DNA of 48,934 nucleotides from Bacteroidota bacterium (lineage in GTDB: Bacteria; Bacteroidota; Bacteroidia; Flavobacteriales_F; PHOS-HE28): NCBI GenBank assembly GCA_029573495.1, contig JAKQEI010000109.1, positions 1 to 48,934 on the forward strand. The letters are read 5' to 3'. A program made the position numbers and the translations under genes. Below the pieces are notes generated by a model. That model searched no databases. It had not been told where the DNA came from and saw only the letters and a list, made by a program, of their open reading frames with translations. Positions 37,875 to 45,078 of the stretch are shown here, one piece after another. The stretch's first letter is position 1. Every line of letters starts with the position of its first letter.

Positions 37875-37882
37875 CGAAGATA
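37875..37882 (-). promoter_or_regulatory. Near-consensus -7 box abutting the L,D-transpeptidase start
   Basis: TATCTTCG on the minus strand, one mismatch to TAnnTTTG, 4 nt before ATG 37870. It would lie inside the gene if the longer start at 37921 is the real one. Confidence 0.3.
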
Positions 37883-37924
37883 AGGCGAGGGGTATGTGCC
37901 GGATATTGAGCCTGGGCGCATCGG

Positions 37925-39637
37925 TCAGAACAAGCTGATGAACCCGAAGTGGACCTTTCCTCCGCGCAGTTGGACCGGATTATCGAATTGCTGCCCGAGG
38001 GCATAGGTGATGCTGAACAGGCCGGCCTTGGTCTCGAAGGTCGTTCCAAGGCCGACTCCCATCGGGGTGTCCGTGCTGTACTCCTCCTGCACGCGTCGCT
38101 CCCACCATGCCTGGTCCACGAAGAGGAAGAAGTTGCTGTTCTCCTCGTACAGGAAGCGGTATTCCACGGTGCCGATGGTGTAGCTGGAAGCGGTGATACT
38201 GGCCTCGTCCATGCCGCGCAGGGTCTTCAGTCCGCCGATCCGGTACAGTTCGTTCGCGTACAGGTCGTCGTTGAGCATCCGTCCACCTTGGGCTGCGAAT
38301 CGCAGTGTGCTGCGTCGGCCCAGGGCCACATGGCCCAGCAGGGTGCCCAGTACCTCCATCTGCACCGTGTTGATCTCGAGTGGCTGTTCCACCAGGCCGA
38401 ATACCGCCTGGCTCGTCCGCTTCCGTCCCGCGCTGCCTTCGATCTGGATGCCATGTCCACGACGGGGATTGAACCGATAGTCAAGCCGTTCGCGCACGAA
38501 GCCGAGGCCGTAACTGATCAGCCGCACATCCGCCAGGCCTGGTTGTGCGATGGTGTTCGACCCGAGACGGTCGTTGCTCTTGCTGTTCAGGAAGAGGGTC
38601 ACCTTGTCGCCGCGCGTCATCAGGTATTCCAGGCCGATGCGCGAGGTCACTTCAAGGAAGGTGGAATCGCGCTTGAAGAGCTTCAGGCTGGCATCGATCC
38701 CGAACGGGGTGTTGAAGGCGAAGGGCAGGTTGCCGGCGACCTTCAGGTCCTGGGTGCTGTTCTGCAGGCTCCGCCAGTTGAGCGCTATCGCCTCGCCCCG
38801 TCTTAGGGCATTGCGCAGGCGAAGGTCGATGTCGCCCGTCAGGTTCACCTTTCCGGTGTTCGCATCCGGCTGCAGGCCGAGCACGCCGTTGATGCTGCTT
38901 GCCTTCTTCGCATCGAGAAAGAGGAAGAGCTTGGTGTTCTCCGGTGTGAACTGCACATAGGGCCGTTGCTTCTGACTTACGAAGGGCAGTTCGCGCAGCC
39001 GTGTCTCCACAGCGTTCAACACCGATTCGTCGTATACGTCGCCGGGTCGGATGCCGATGCTGGCTTGCAGGTAGCGTGCGCTGGTGCGCACGGAGCCGCG
39101 CACGACCACGCTGTCGTAGGTCACCAGGCGACCACGGTCGGCGCGAAGTACGGCGCTCAGACCATCCTCGGTCTGCTGCAGGCTGTCCAACCAGACCCGG
39201 GCGAAGGGGTAGCCGCTGTTCTCGCTCCGCTCCAACAAGGTCCGTATCGTGCTTGCGATCTGGCGCGGTGCGACCGGTCGTCCATCGTACAGCTTCTCGC
39301 GCAGGCCCGCTTCGCTCGCCAGCTCTCCAGGGATGCCGCGGGAGCGAAGCCTGGCCCATCGGTATGGTCGCCCTACCGCAATGGGGCAATAGCTCGAATC
39401 GCCACGGACGAAGCAGGTGTCGCAGCTCGCCTCGAGATAGCCCCTGGCCTGTAGGAAGAGGATCTGGTCACGCACCACGTCGGCCTGCGCAAGGGACCGG
39501 CCGACCGTGATCGGTCGTATCCATTTGGCCGGGAGGGGATGGTCAGGTTCGAACACCACCACATGGCGCTGCGCCGCAGTGGTCAACACCAGGCCGAGGA
39601 CGACCATCAGCACGGTCCAACGAAGGGAGAGCTTCAT
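37925..39637 (-). CDS. BamA/TamA-family outer-membrane protein
   Basis: A 570-residue protein with a signal peptide (LRWTVLMVVLGLVLTTAAQ), POTRA-like segments in residues 30-240 (for example LVTYDSVVVRGSVRTSARYL with ASIGIRPGDVYDESVLNAVE), and an Omp85-type beta-barrel in the rest. The barrel ends in the typical aromatic terminus (GKVHFGFISLF). It is shorter than BamA and has fewer POTRAs, so it is more likely a TamA-like or lineage-specific Omp85 protein than the main BamA. Its ATG overlaps the ung stop (ATGA, 39634-39637), an unusual partnership. Confidence 0.85.
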   Translation of the reverse strand: MKLSLRWTVLMVVLGLVLTTAAQRHVVVFEPDHPLPAKWIRPITVGRSLAQADVVRDQILFLQARGYLEASCDTCFVRGDSSYCPIAVGRPYRWARLRSRGIPGELASEAGLREKLYDGRPVAPRQIASTIRTLLERSENSGYPFARVWLDSLQQTEDGLSAVLRADRGRLVTYDSVVVRGSVRTSARYLQASIGIRPGDVYDESVLNAVETRLRELPFVSQKQRPYVQFTPENTKLFLFLDAKKASSINGVLGLQPDANTGKVNLTGDIDLRLRNALRRGEAIALNWRSLQNSTQDLKVAGNLPFAFNTPFGIDASLKLFKRDSTFLEVTSRIGLEYLMTRGDKVTLFLNSKSNDRLGSNTIAQPGLADVRLISYGLGFVRERLDYRFNPRRGHGIQIEGSAGRKRTSQAVFGLVEQPLEINTVQMEVLGTLLGHVALGRRSTLRFAAQGGRMLNDDLYANELYRIGGLKTLRGMDEASITASSYTIGTVEYRFLYEENSNFFLFVDQAWWERRVQEEYSTDTPMGVGLGTTFETKAGLFSITYALGQQFDNPVQLRGGKVHFGFISLF

Positions 39638-40329
39638 GGTAGGGCCCAGTCGATGGAGGGCTTGCCCTGTGCGTTCAGCAACTCGTTCACGCGCGAGAAG
39701 TGCCCGCAGCCGATGAAGCCTTTATGCGCGGAAAGCGGGGAGGGGTGCGGTGCCTGGAGGATATAGTGCCGGTCGGCATCGATCAAGCTGACCTTTTGCT
39801 GTGCGAAGCGGCCCCAGAGCAGGAAGATCAGGCCTTGGTGGTGTTGGGACAAGGCCCGGATGGCGGCATCCGTGAAGCGCTCCCATCCTTGTCCTTGGTG
39901 GGAGCCGGCGGAGGATGCTCTTACCGTCAAGGTGGCGTTCAGCAGGAGGACACCTTGGTCGGCCCAGGAGCTCAGGTCGCCATGTCGGGATCGAGGGATG
40001 CCCAGGTCACGGTGCAGTTCGACGAACATGTTGGCCAGGGATGGAGGCGGTGGCACACCTGCTGGTACAGAGAAGCTAAGGCCATGCGCTTGACCCGGTC
40101 CGTGGTAGGGGTCCTGGCCCAGGATCACCACCCGCACCTGATCGAAGGGGGTGGCGTTGAACGCTGCGAAGATCCGTGGGCCGGGGGGGTACACCGTGTG
40201 CTCTTTGCGCTCCGCGACAAGGAATGCCCGGAGGTCTGCGAAGTAGGGAGCGCGGAATTCCGGCTCCAGCACCTCGTACCAACCGTCTCCAATATCCGGC
40301 CGCTTGCTTTCGTTATGCTCCTGGCTCAT
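39634..40329 (-). CDS. ung: Uracil-DNA glycosylase, family 1
   Basis: Removes uracil from DNA to start base-excision repair. With ATG 40329 it has 231 residues, the family norm. Motifs: VVILGQDPYHGPGQAHGLSF with the catalytic Asp, the LLNATLTVRASSAGSH segment, and HPSPLSAHKGFIGCGHFS with the catalytic His. The open frame continues upstream to 40419, through DNA that also holds the start of a divergent promoter, so the shorter start is preferred. A weak box GATCTTCG sits 7 nt before the ATG. Confidence 0.96.
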   Translation of the reverse strand: MSQEHNESKRPDIGDGWYEVLEPEFRAPYFADLRAFLVAERKEHTVYPPGPRIFAAFNATPFDQVRVVILGQDPYHGPGQAHGLSFSVPAGVPPPPSLANMFVELHRDLGIPRSRHGDLSSWADQGVLLLNATLTVRASSAGSHQGQGWERFTDAAIRALSQHHQGLIFLLWGRFAQQKVSLIDADRHYILQAPHPSPLSAHKGFIGCGHFSRVNELLNAQGKPSIDWALP

Positions 40330-40365
40330 CCGGTCCCGAAGATCGCGTATCCCGATTTTGAAACA

Positions 40366-40400
40366 TTTTGCCGGAGGGTTCGTATCGGGGGCTAACTTTG
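40366..40400 (+). promoter_or_regulatory. Bacteroidota promoter for the small lipoprotein gene
   Basis: TTTTG (40366-40370) and TAACTTTG (40393-40400) are separated by 22 nt, consistent with a -33/-7 pair. It is followed by a hairpin CCGGTG-CACA-CACCGG (40407-40422) and an A-rich, Shine-Dalgarno-free leader of GAAC repeats before ATG 40456. Confidence 0.65.
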
Positions 40401-40455
40401 TCACTTCCGGTGCACACACCGGTTGGGTTCAACTCAACGAACAAACGAACGAACG

Positions 40456-40584
40456 ATGAAAAAGGTGCTCCAGATCATCGCGGCAGTGCTCCTGACGGGT
40501 GCCCTGTTCACCGCCTGTAGTTCGCATCATTCGTGCCCGGCCTATGGCAAGGTGCACGAAGTGCCTGCTGGCCAGCGCGTTTGA
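40456..40584 (+). CDS. 42-residue lipoprotein with CPAYG motif
   Basis: A short gene below usual cut-offs. The product begins MKKVLQIIAAVLLTGALFTA, with a lipobox at TACSS (lipid-bearing Cys21), then HHSCPAYG and a polar end (EVPAGQRV). The mature protein is only 22 residues. Short lipoproteins ending in a CPAYG-like motif occur across Bacteroidota to my knowledge, with no assigned function. Support comes from its own promoter (40366-40400), the A-rich leader and a following hairpin terminator. It is divergent from ung. Confidence 0.8.
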   Translation: MKKVLQIIAAVLLTGALFTACSSHHSCPAYGKVHEVPAGQRV

Positions 40585-40604
40585 TCCCCTCGGACCGCAT
40601 TTTC

Positions 40605-40638
40605 AGCCCGGGCCACTGGTCCGGGCTTCCTTGTTCCT
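40605..40638 (+). terminator. Hairpin terminator after the small lipoprotein gene
   Basis: A 10-bp stem (AGCCCGGGCC, loop ACT, GGTCCGGGCT, one G-T pair) followed by the T-rich TCCTTGTTCC. It lies 20 nt after the lipoprotein stop and 4 nt before the end of the convergent OsmC gene. The T run is interrupted, so efficiency is uncertain. Confidence 0.55.
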
Positions 40639-40641
40639 GGT

Positions 40642-41049
40642 CTAGACGTAGTTGAAATGGATGTCCTGCACGAGGTCCTCGCGCAGGCTCCGTGCCACCG
40701 GACAGGTCCGGGCGGCGTTCTCCAGAATGGCTTTCTCCCGGTCACCGAGCCCCGCACCGGACAACTCGAGATGAACCGCTATCCGTTCCACCCGGCGCGG
40801 CGCGGGTGTCATGTGCTTGATCACCCTGGCTTTCAGCCCATTGAGAGGGATGTCCTTGTCCCTTGCCGCAATGCCCATGATCGTCATCATGCAACTGGCC
40901 AGGGAAGTGGACAAGAGGTCACTCGGACTGAAGGCATCGCCAAGACCCTGGTTGTCCGGTGGTGCATCGGTCTGGATCGTCCGTCCACTGCGGACATGGG
41001 TGGCCTCGGTGCGTAGGCCTCCGAGATAGGTCACATGTGCGGTGTCCAT
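40642..41049 (-). CDS. OsmC-family peroxide-detoxifying protein
   Basis: A 135-residue thiol peroxidase-like protein of the OsmC/Ohr fold. The two reactive cysteines are present: one in LLSTSLASCMMTIMG and one in ARTCPVARSLRE. The first strand has the usual GRTIQTDAPPD region. It is cytoplasmic and probably reduces organic hydroperoxides with a thiol donor; the exact subfamily (OsmC, Ohr or YhfA-like) is not certain. Confidence 0.9.
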   Translation of the reverse strand: MDTAHVTYLGGLRTEATHVRSGRTIQTDAPPDNQGLGDAFSPSDLLSTSLASCMMTIMGIAARDKDIPLNGLKARVIKHMTPAPRRVERIAVHLELSGAGLGDREKAILENAARTCPVARSLREDLVQDIHFNYV

Positions 41050-41097
41050 GATGGGATGCCCGGCGTACCAGGCCCGGCCAAGGTAACGTTGGCTTCG

Positions 41098-41105
41098 TAG
41101 CTTTG
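41098..41105 (+). promoter_or_regulatory. -7 box for the 41121-lipA operon
   Basis: TAGCTTTG matches TAnnTTTG and lies 15 nt before ATG 41121. It overlaps the longer in-frame TTG start at 41103, which argues for 41121. Confidence 0.55.
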
Positions 41106-41120
41106 TTGATCACAGCAGCA

Positions 41121-41870
41121 ATGCGCGCATTCCTACTCCTGTCCATGGTCCTTTGGTCCTGCTTCTCCGCAGTGGCTCAACAGACCATCTATGAGGAGAC
41201 ACGGGTTCCCTACAAGCGGGAGATGTATGGCGGCATCGTGCTCCACGGATCCGGTTGGGGCCTTCGATTCGATCATGCCAGATACCGTACGGCACGCGAC
41301 CGGCGGTTGCTGGGGATCGAGATCGTGGGGATGAAGCATCCCAAGGAAGTGAAGAGCTTCAATCCCTATTACGAGGATGCCCGGGGCTATTTCTACGGCA
41401 AGCAGAATTCCTTGATGATCCTGCGACCCACATATGGCCGCAAATGGCAGATCACGGACAAGATCCGGCGTACGGGCGCGGAGGTGAACGTGTTATGGGG
41501 CATCGGACCTTCCATCGGTCTCCTGAAGCCCGTGTACCTGCAGATCGGCAAGCCGGACAGGATCCCCTACGAGAACATCGCGGTGGAGCGGTATGACCCG
41601 GCCATCCACGACGTACAGAACATCTACGGCCGGGCCACCTGGTTCAACGGTGTCGGGGAGATCAAGCCTTATATCGGGGGCTTCGGACGGGTGGCGCTGA
41701 GCTTCGAGTACTCGGGCGAGACCACCGGTCTGAAAGGCCTGGAGGTGGGTGCCATGGTGGATGTTTACCAGAAGACGGTGCCGATCATGGCGGAACTGGA
41801 TGGTGTGCGCAACAAACAGGTCTTCTTCGAGTTCTATCTGGCCCTTCAATTCGGCAAGAAGTTCGTGTGA
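41121..41870 (+). CDS. Secreted, probable outer-membrane beta-barrel protein of unknown function
   Basis: With ATG 41121 the product has 249 residues and a clear signal peptide ([20 protein letters not shown]). The rest alternates polar and hydrophobic residues in strand-like stretches (for example [20 protein letters not shown], and the end [15 protein letters not shown] with aromatic residues), suggesting a small barrel. I do not recognise a family with assigned function. It overlaps lipA by one base (TGATG), so both are likely made together, although a lipoate link is not evident. Confidence 0.75.
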   Translation: MRAFLLLSMVLWSCFSAVAQQTIYEETRVPYKREMYGGIVLHGSGWGLRFDHARYRTARDRRLLGIEIVGMKHPKEVKSFNPYYEDARGYFYGKQNSLMILRPTYGRKWQITDKIRRTGAEVNVLWGIGPSIGLLKPVYLQIGKPDRIPYENIAVERYDPAIHDVQNIYGRATWFNGVGEIKPYIGGFGRVALSFEYSGETTGLKGLEVGAMVDVYQKTVPIMAELDGVRNKQVFFEFYLALQFGKKFV

Positions 41871-42745
41871 TGAGTGAGAAGACAGCGACGCTGGAAGGAA
41901 CCGAGCGTGTCAGGAAGCCGGATTGGCTGCGGGTGAAACTACCGATCGGCGAGAACTACCGCAAGGTGGCGGGCATCGTGAGCGAGCACAAGCTGCACAC
42001 CATCTGCCAGAGCGGCAACTGCCCGAACATGGGCGAGTGCTGGGGCGCCGGTACGGCCACCTTCATGATCCTGGGCAACATCTGCACGCGCAGCTGCGGC
42101 TTCTGTTCCGTGGCCACCGGACGGCCCGAAGCCGTGGACCCCTTCGAACCCGCCCGTGTCGCCCGCAGCGTGGAACTGATGGGGGTGAAGCATTGCGTCA
42201 TCACCAGCGTTGATCGGGACGACCTGAAGGACGGAGGTAGCGACATCTGGGCCCGTACGATCCGGGCGATCCGGCGCCGCACGCCGACCACGACCATGGA
42301 GACCCTGATCCCCGATTTCCAGGGCAAGTGGGAGAACCTCGCCGTCGTCACCGAGGCGGCACCGGACATCCTTTCGCACAATCTGGAAACGGTGCGCAGG
42401 CTCACCAAGCAGGTCCGCATCCAGGCCAAGTACGACCGCAGTCTGGAGGTGCTGATGCGAGCCAAGCGCGACGGCCTTCGCACGAAGAGCGGCGTCATGC
42501 TGGGCCTCGGCGAGAGCGACCAGGAGGTGGAGGAGACCATGGACGACCTGCGCAGCGTCAACGTGGACATCCTTACCCTCGGCCAGTACCTTCAGCCGAC
42601 CAAGGCACACCTTCCCGTCGCGGAGTTCATCCATCCCGATCGGTTCGCGCGCTTCAAGGAAGTGGGCATGGCTAAAGGCTTCCGCTATGTGGAGAGCGGC
42701 CCGCTCGTCCGCAGCAGTTACCACGCCGAGAAGCATCTCTTCTGA
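41870..42745 (+). CDS. lipA: Lipoyl synthase
   Basis: Radical-SAM enzyme that inserts two sulfurs into octanoyl-lipoyl domains to make lipoate for pyruvate and 2-oxoglutarate dehydrogenases. The 291-residue protein has the auxiliary [4Fe-4S] motif [12 protein letters not shown], the radical-SAM motif CTRSCGFC, and the C-terminal serine ligand region [11 protein letters not shown]. The ATG at 41870 shares its A with the preceding stop; a GTG at 41867 directly before it is a less likely start. Confidence 0.97.
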   Translation: MSEKTATLEGTERVRKPDWLRVKLPIGENYRKVAGIVSEHKLHTICQSGNCPNMGECWGAGTATFMILGNICTRSCGFCSVATGRPEAVDPFEPARVARSVELMGVKHCVITSVDRDDLKDGGSDIWARTIRAIRRRTPTTTMETLIPDFQGKWENLAVVTEAAPDILSHNLETVRRLTKQVRIQAKYDRSLEVLMRAKRDGLRTKSGVMLGLGESDQEVEETMDDLRSVNVDILTLGQYLQPTKAHLPVAEFIHPDRFARFKEVGMAKGFRYVESGPLVRSSYHAEKHLF

Positions 42746-42835
42746 GTTGAAGGGCTTCTGGCACATCGGTGGCAAGCATCATCACACCCATCACTCGTGC
42801 ACTCCCGCACGCGTCGTACATCATCCCATCCTCAC

Positions 42836-43828
42836 ATGCTTCGCATAGCCATCAACGGATTCGGTCGCATCGGCAGGGTCACTGCCCGCTTGTTGGAGGA
42901 CCGCACGGACATCGAACTCGTCGCGGTGAACGACCTCACCGACAATGCCACGCTGGCGCACCTGTTCAAGTATGATTCCGTGCATGGCGTCTTCCCAGGT
43001 GAAGTGGGTCACGATGCGGAACACCTCATCCTCGGAGGTAGGAAGGTGAAGGCCTTCGCGGAGAAGGATCCGGCGGCGTTGCCCTGGTCCGCCCTCAACA
43101 TCGACGTGGTGCTCGAGTGCACGGGGCTCTTCCTCACCCGGGAGAAGGCATCGGCCCACTTTAAGGCAGGGGCGAAGCGGGTGCTCCTTTCGGCTCCGGC
43201 AAAGGATGCGGACATCGTGACGGTGGTGCTGGGTGTGAACGATCAGGTCCTCAGCAGTGAGGAGCAGATCATCTCCAACGCATCGTGCACCACCAACTGT
43301 GCGGCACCCATGATCATGGGCATCCGCGACCTCTGCGGCATTGAAGATGGCTTCATCACCACGGTGCACAGCTACACCGGCGATCAACGTTTGCACGATG
43401 CGCCGCACAAGGACCTGCGTCGCGCGCGCGCGGCGGCGGTGAGCATGGTGCCAACCTCGACCGGTGCGGCGAAGGCGATCACCCGCATCTTCCCCGATCT
43501 GGAAGGTCGGCTGGGCGGTGGCGGCATCCGTGTGCCGGTGCCCGATGGTTCCATCACCGACATCACCTGCTGGGTGAAGAACGTGAAAAGCGCGGAGACG
43601 ATCAACGCACACTTCAGGGAACTGGCCGAAGGAAGTTTGAAAGGGATCCTGCGTTACACCGAGGATCCGATCGTAAGCGTGGACATCGTCGGTGATCCGC
43701 ACAGCTGCATCTTCGATGCGCAGTTGACGAGCGTTGTGGGCAACATGGTGAAGATCATGGGCTGGTACGACAATGAGTACGGGTACAGCTCGCGCTTGGT
43801 GGATCTGGTGGCGCGGTTGGGGAGTTAG
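42836..43828 (+). CDS. gap: Type I glyceraldehyde-3-phosphate dehydrogenase
   Basis: Oxidises glyceraldehyde 3-phosphate with NAD in glycolysis. ATG 42836 gives a 330-residue protein starting with the dinucleotide-binding strand MLRIAINGFGRIGRV. The active site SNASCTTNCAAPMI has the catalytic Cys, with HSYTGDQRLHDAPHKD and WYDNEYGYSSRLVDL further on. The upstream GTG at 42797 adds 13 non-homologous residues and is rejected. The 90-nt spacer after lipA shows no clear promoter or terminator. Confidence 0.96.
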   Translation: MLRIAINGFGRIGRVTARLLEDRTDIELVAVNDLTDNATLAHLFKYDSVHGVFPGEVGHDAEHLILGGRKVKAFAEKDPAALPWSALNIDVVLECTGLFLTREKASAHFKAGAKRVLLSAPAKDADIVTVVLGVNDQVLSSEEQIISNASCTTNCAAPMIMGIRDLCGIEDGFITTVHSYTGDQRLHDAPHKDLRRARAAAVSMVPTSTGAAKAITRIFPDLEGRLGGGGIRVPVPDGSITDITCWVKNVKSAETINAHFRELAEGSLKGILRYTEDPIVSVDIVGDPHSCIFDAQLTSVVGNMVKIMGWYDNEYGYSSRLVDLVARLGS

Positions 43829-43872
43829 AGTCCTTACCGGCTTCTATTGATAGTGACCGATCGAGACCTTGC

Positions 43873-44265
43873 TTAAGAGTCTCCCCTTTCATTCCCTTGC
43901 CGACAACCCTCCACGAATGTCATGAACGACAGTAGATGTGAGCAGGTAGGGCAATAGGGCTGGGGAGCGAGTTGAATGTCCTTGATACGCCGTACGAAAG
44001 TCCAATCGGAGCTACTGATCTTCCTGCCTTTCGAGAATCCGAAGTAGGCTGGGTCGTATGAGGCGAAATCGGCTACGCAGAAATCGCATAGTATGACCGG
44101 CTGACCAAAGTAGGCCTCGAATTCCGTGTATTCGTGTGTGAGGTAATGGTCAGGTTCAAATTCGTCAGCGCCACATTCCATGCACGGCGAAGCTGTTCTG
44201 GTGATGAGCACAGACCTGCAAACTGGGCAAGTCGAATCGTTCATAGCAGCGTAGGTCTTGGTCAT
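43873..44265 (-). CDS. Zinc-ribbon-like protein of unknown function in lower-GC DNA
   Basis: A 130-residue cytoplasmic protein with four cysteine pairs: CPVC and CMEC near the N-terminus, CDFC in the middle and CPTC near the C-terminus, plus a conserved-looking TEFEAYFGQPVILCDFC and FASYDPAYFGF. These could bind two structural zinc ions. By hand count its GC is about 52%, some ten points below its neighbours, and codon choice is less GC-biased, which suggests later acquisition. It starts 18 nt after lpxH on the same strand. An alternative ATG lies at 44244. Function unknown. Confidence 0.75.
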   Translation of the reverse strand: MTKTYAAMNDSTCPVCRSVLITRTASPCMECGADEFEPDHYLTHEYTEFEAYFGQPVILCDFCVADFASYDPAYFGFSKGRKISSSDWTFVRRIKDIQLAPQPYCPTCSHLLSFMTFVEGCRQGNERGDS

Positions 44266-44283
44266 ACCATGGAAGCACTGCTG

Positions 44284-45078
44284 CTAAACAGCAGGCCCAC
44301 CCGTGATCTGCACATCACCGCTCAGCGGACCATCGCTCATCCGTTTCATCAACCTCAGGTCATTCCCATCGAACACGCCGTAGGTGTGGTAGCTGATCCA
44401 ATCGCCGAGGTTGATGTAGCGCGATCCGGGCTTCACCTCCAGATCGATCGGGAGGTGGCGGTGGCCGAAGAGCATGTAGTCGTAGTGGGTCTTGGTGAGT
44501 TGCTCCTTGCAATACAGCACCAGCCATTCCTTGTCCTCGCCCAGCCACTTGCGGTCGTTCTCGTAGCTCTTCTTCCGGCTGCGGCCGCTCCAGAAATCGC
44601 CCAGCCACAAGGCGAAGTTGGGATGCAAGCGGGCGAAGAGCCATTGGCACACCGGGTTCCGGAAGACCTGCTTGATGAACTTGTAGCCATGATCGCCGGG
44701 GCCGAGTCCATCGCCGTGCCCGATCAGGAATCGTTTCCCATCGATGGTGCGTTCGATCGGCTCCCGGTGGACGATGACGCCGGTCTCCTTCGGCACGTAG
44801 TCGAAGATCCACATGTCGTGGTTGCCGATGAAGAGGTGCACGGGAATGCCGCTGTCCGTGAGCTCCGCAAGCTTGCCCAGGAATCGGACATGCCCGCGCG
44901 GCACGGCGTACTTCCACTCGAACCAGAAGTCGAAGAGGTCGCCCATGAGGATGATCTCGGTCGCATCCTTCGCGGCTTCGTCCAGGAAGGCCACGATCCT
45001 TTTCTCCCGTACAAGACTGCTCGCCGCATCGGGCACGCCGAGGTGGAAGTCGCCAAGGAAGTAGGTGCGGGTGCTCAC
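44284..45078 (-). CDS. lpxH: UDP-2,3-diacylglucosamine diphosphatase (LpxH-like)
   Basis: Metallophosphoesterase predicted to cleave UDP-diacylglucosamine to lipid X in lipid A synthesis, at the inner face of the membrane. The 264-residue protein has the calcineurin-like motif series: FLGDFHLGVPD (D-x-H), LMGDLFDFWFEW, LFIGNHDMW, LIGHGDGLGPG and LFGHRHLPID. It begins with GTG, which overlaps the stop of the upstream M1 peptidase gene (GTGA, 45075-45078), showing coupled translation. Other phosphoesterases of the family are possible but less likely. Confidence 0.9.
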   Translation of the reverse strand: MSTRTYFLGDFHLGVPDAASSLVREKRIVAFLDEAAKDATEIILMGDLFDFWFEWKYAVPRGHVRFLGKLAELTDSGIPVHLFIGNHDMWIFDYVPKETGVIVHREPIERTIDGKRFLIGHGDGLGPGDHGYKFIKQVFRNPVCQWLFARLHPNFALWLGDFWSGRSRKKSYENDRKWLGEDKEWLVLYCKEQLTKTHYDYMLFGHRHLPIDLEVKPGSRYINLGDWISYHTYGVFDGNDLRLMKRMSDGPLSGDVQITGGPAV

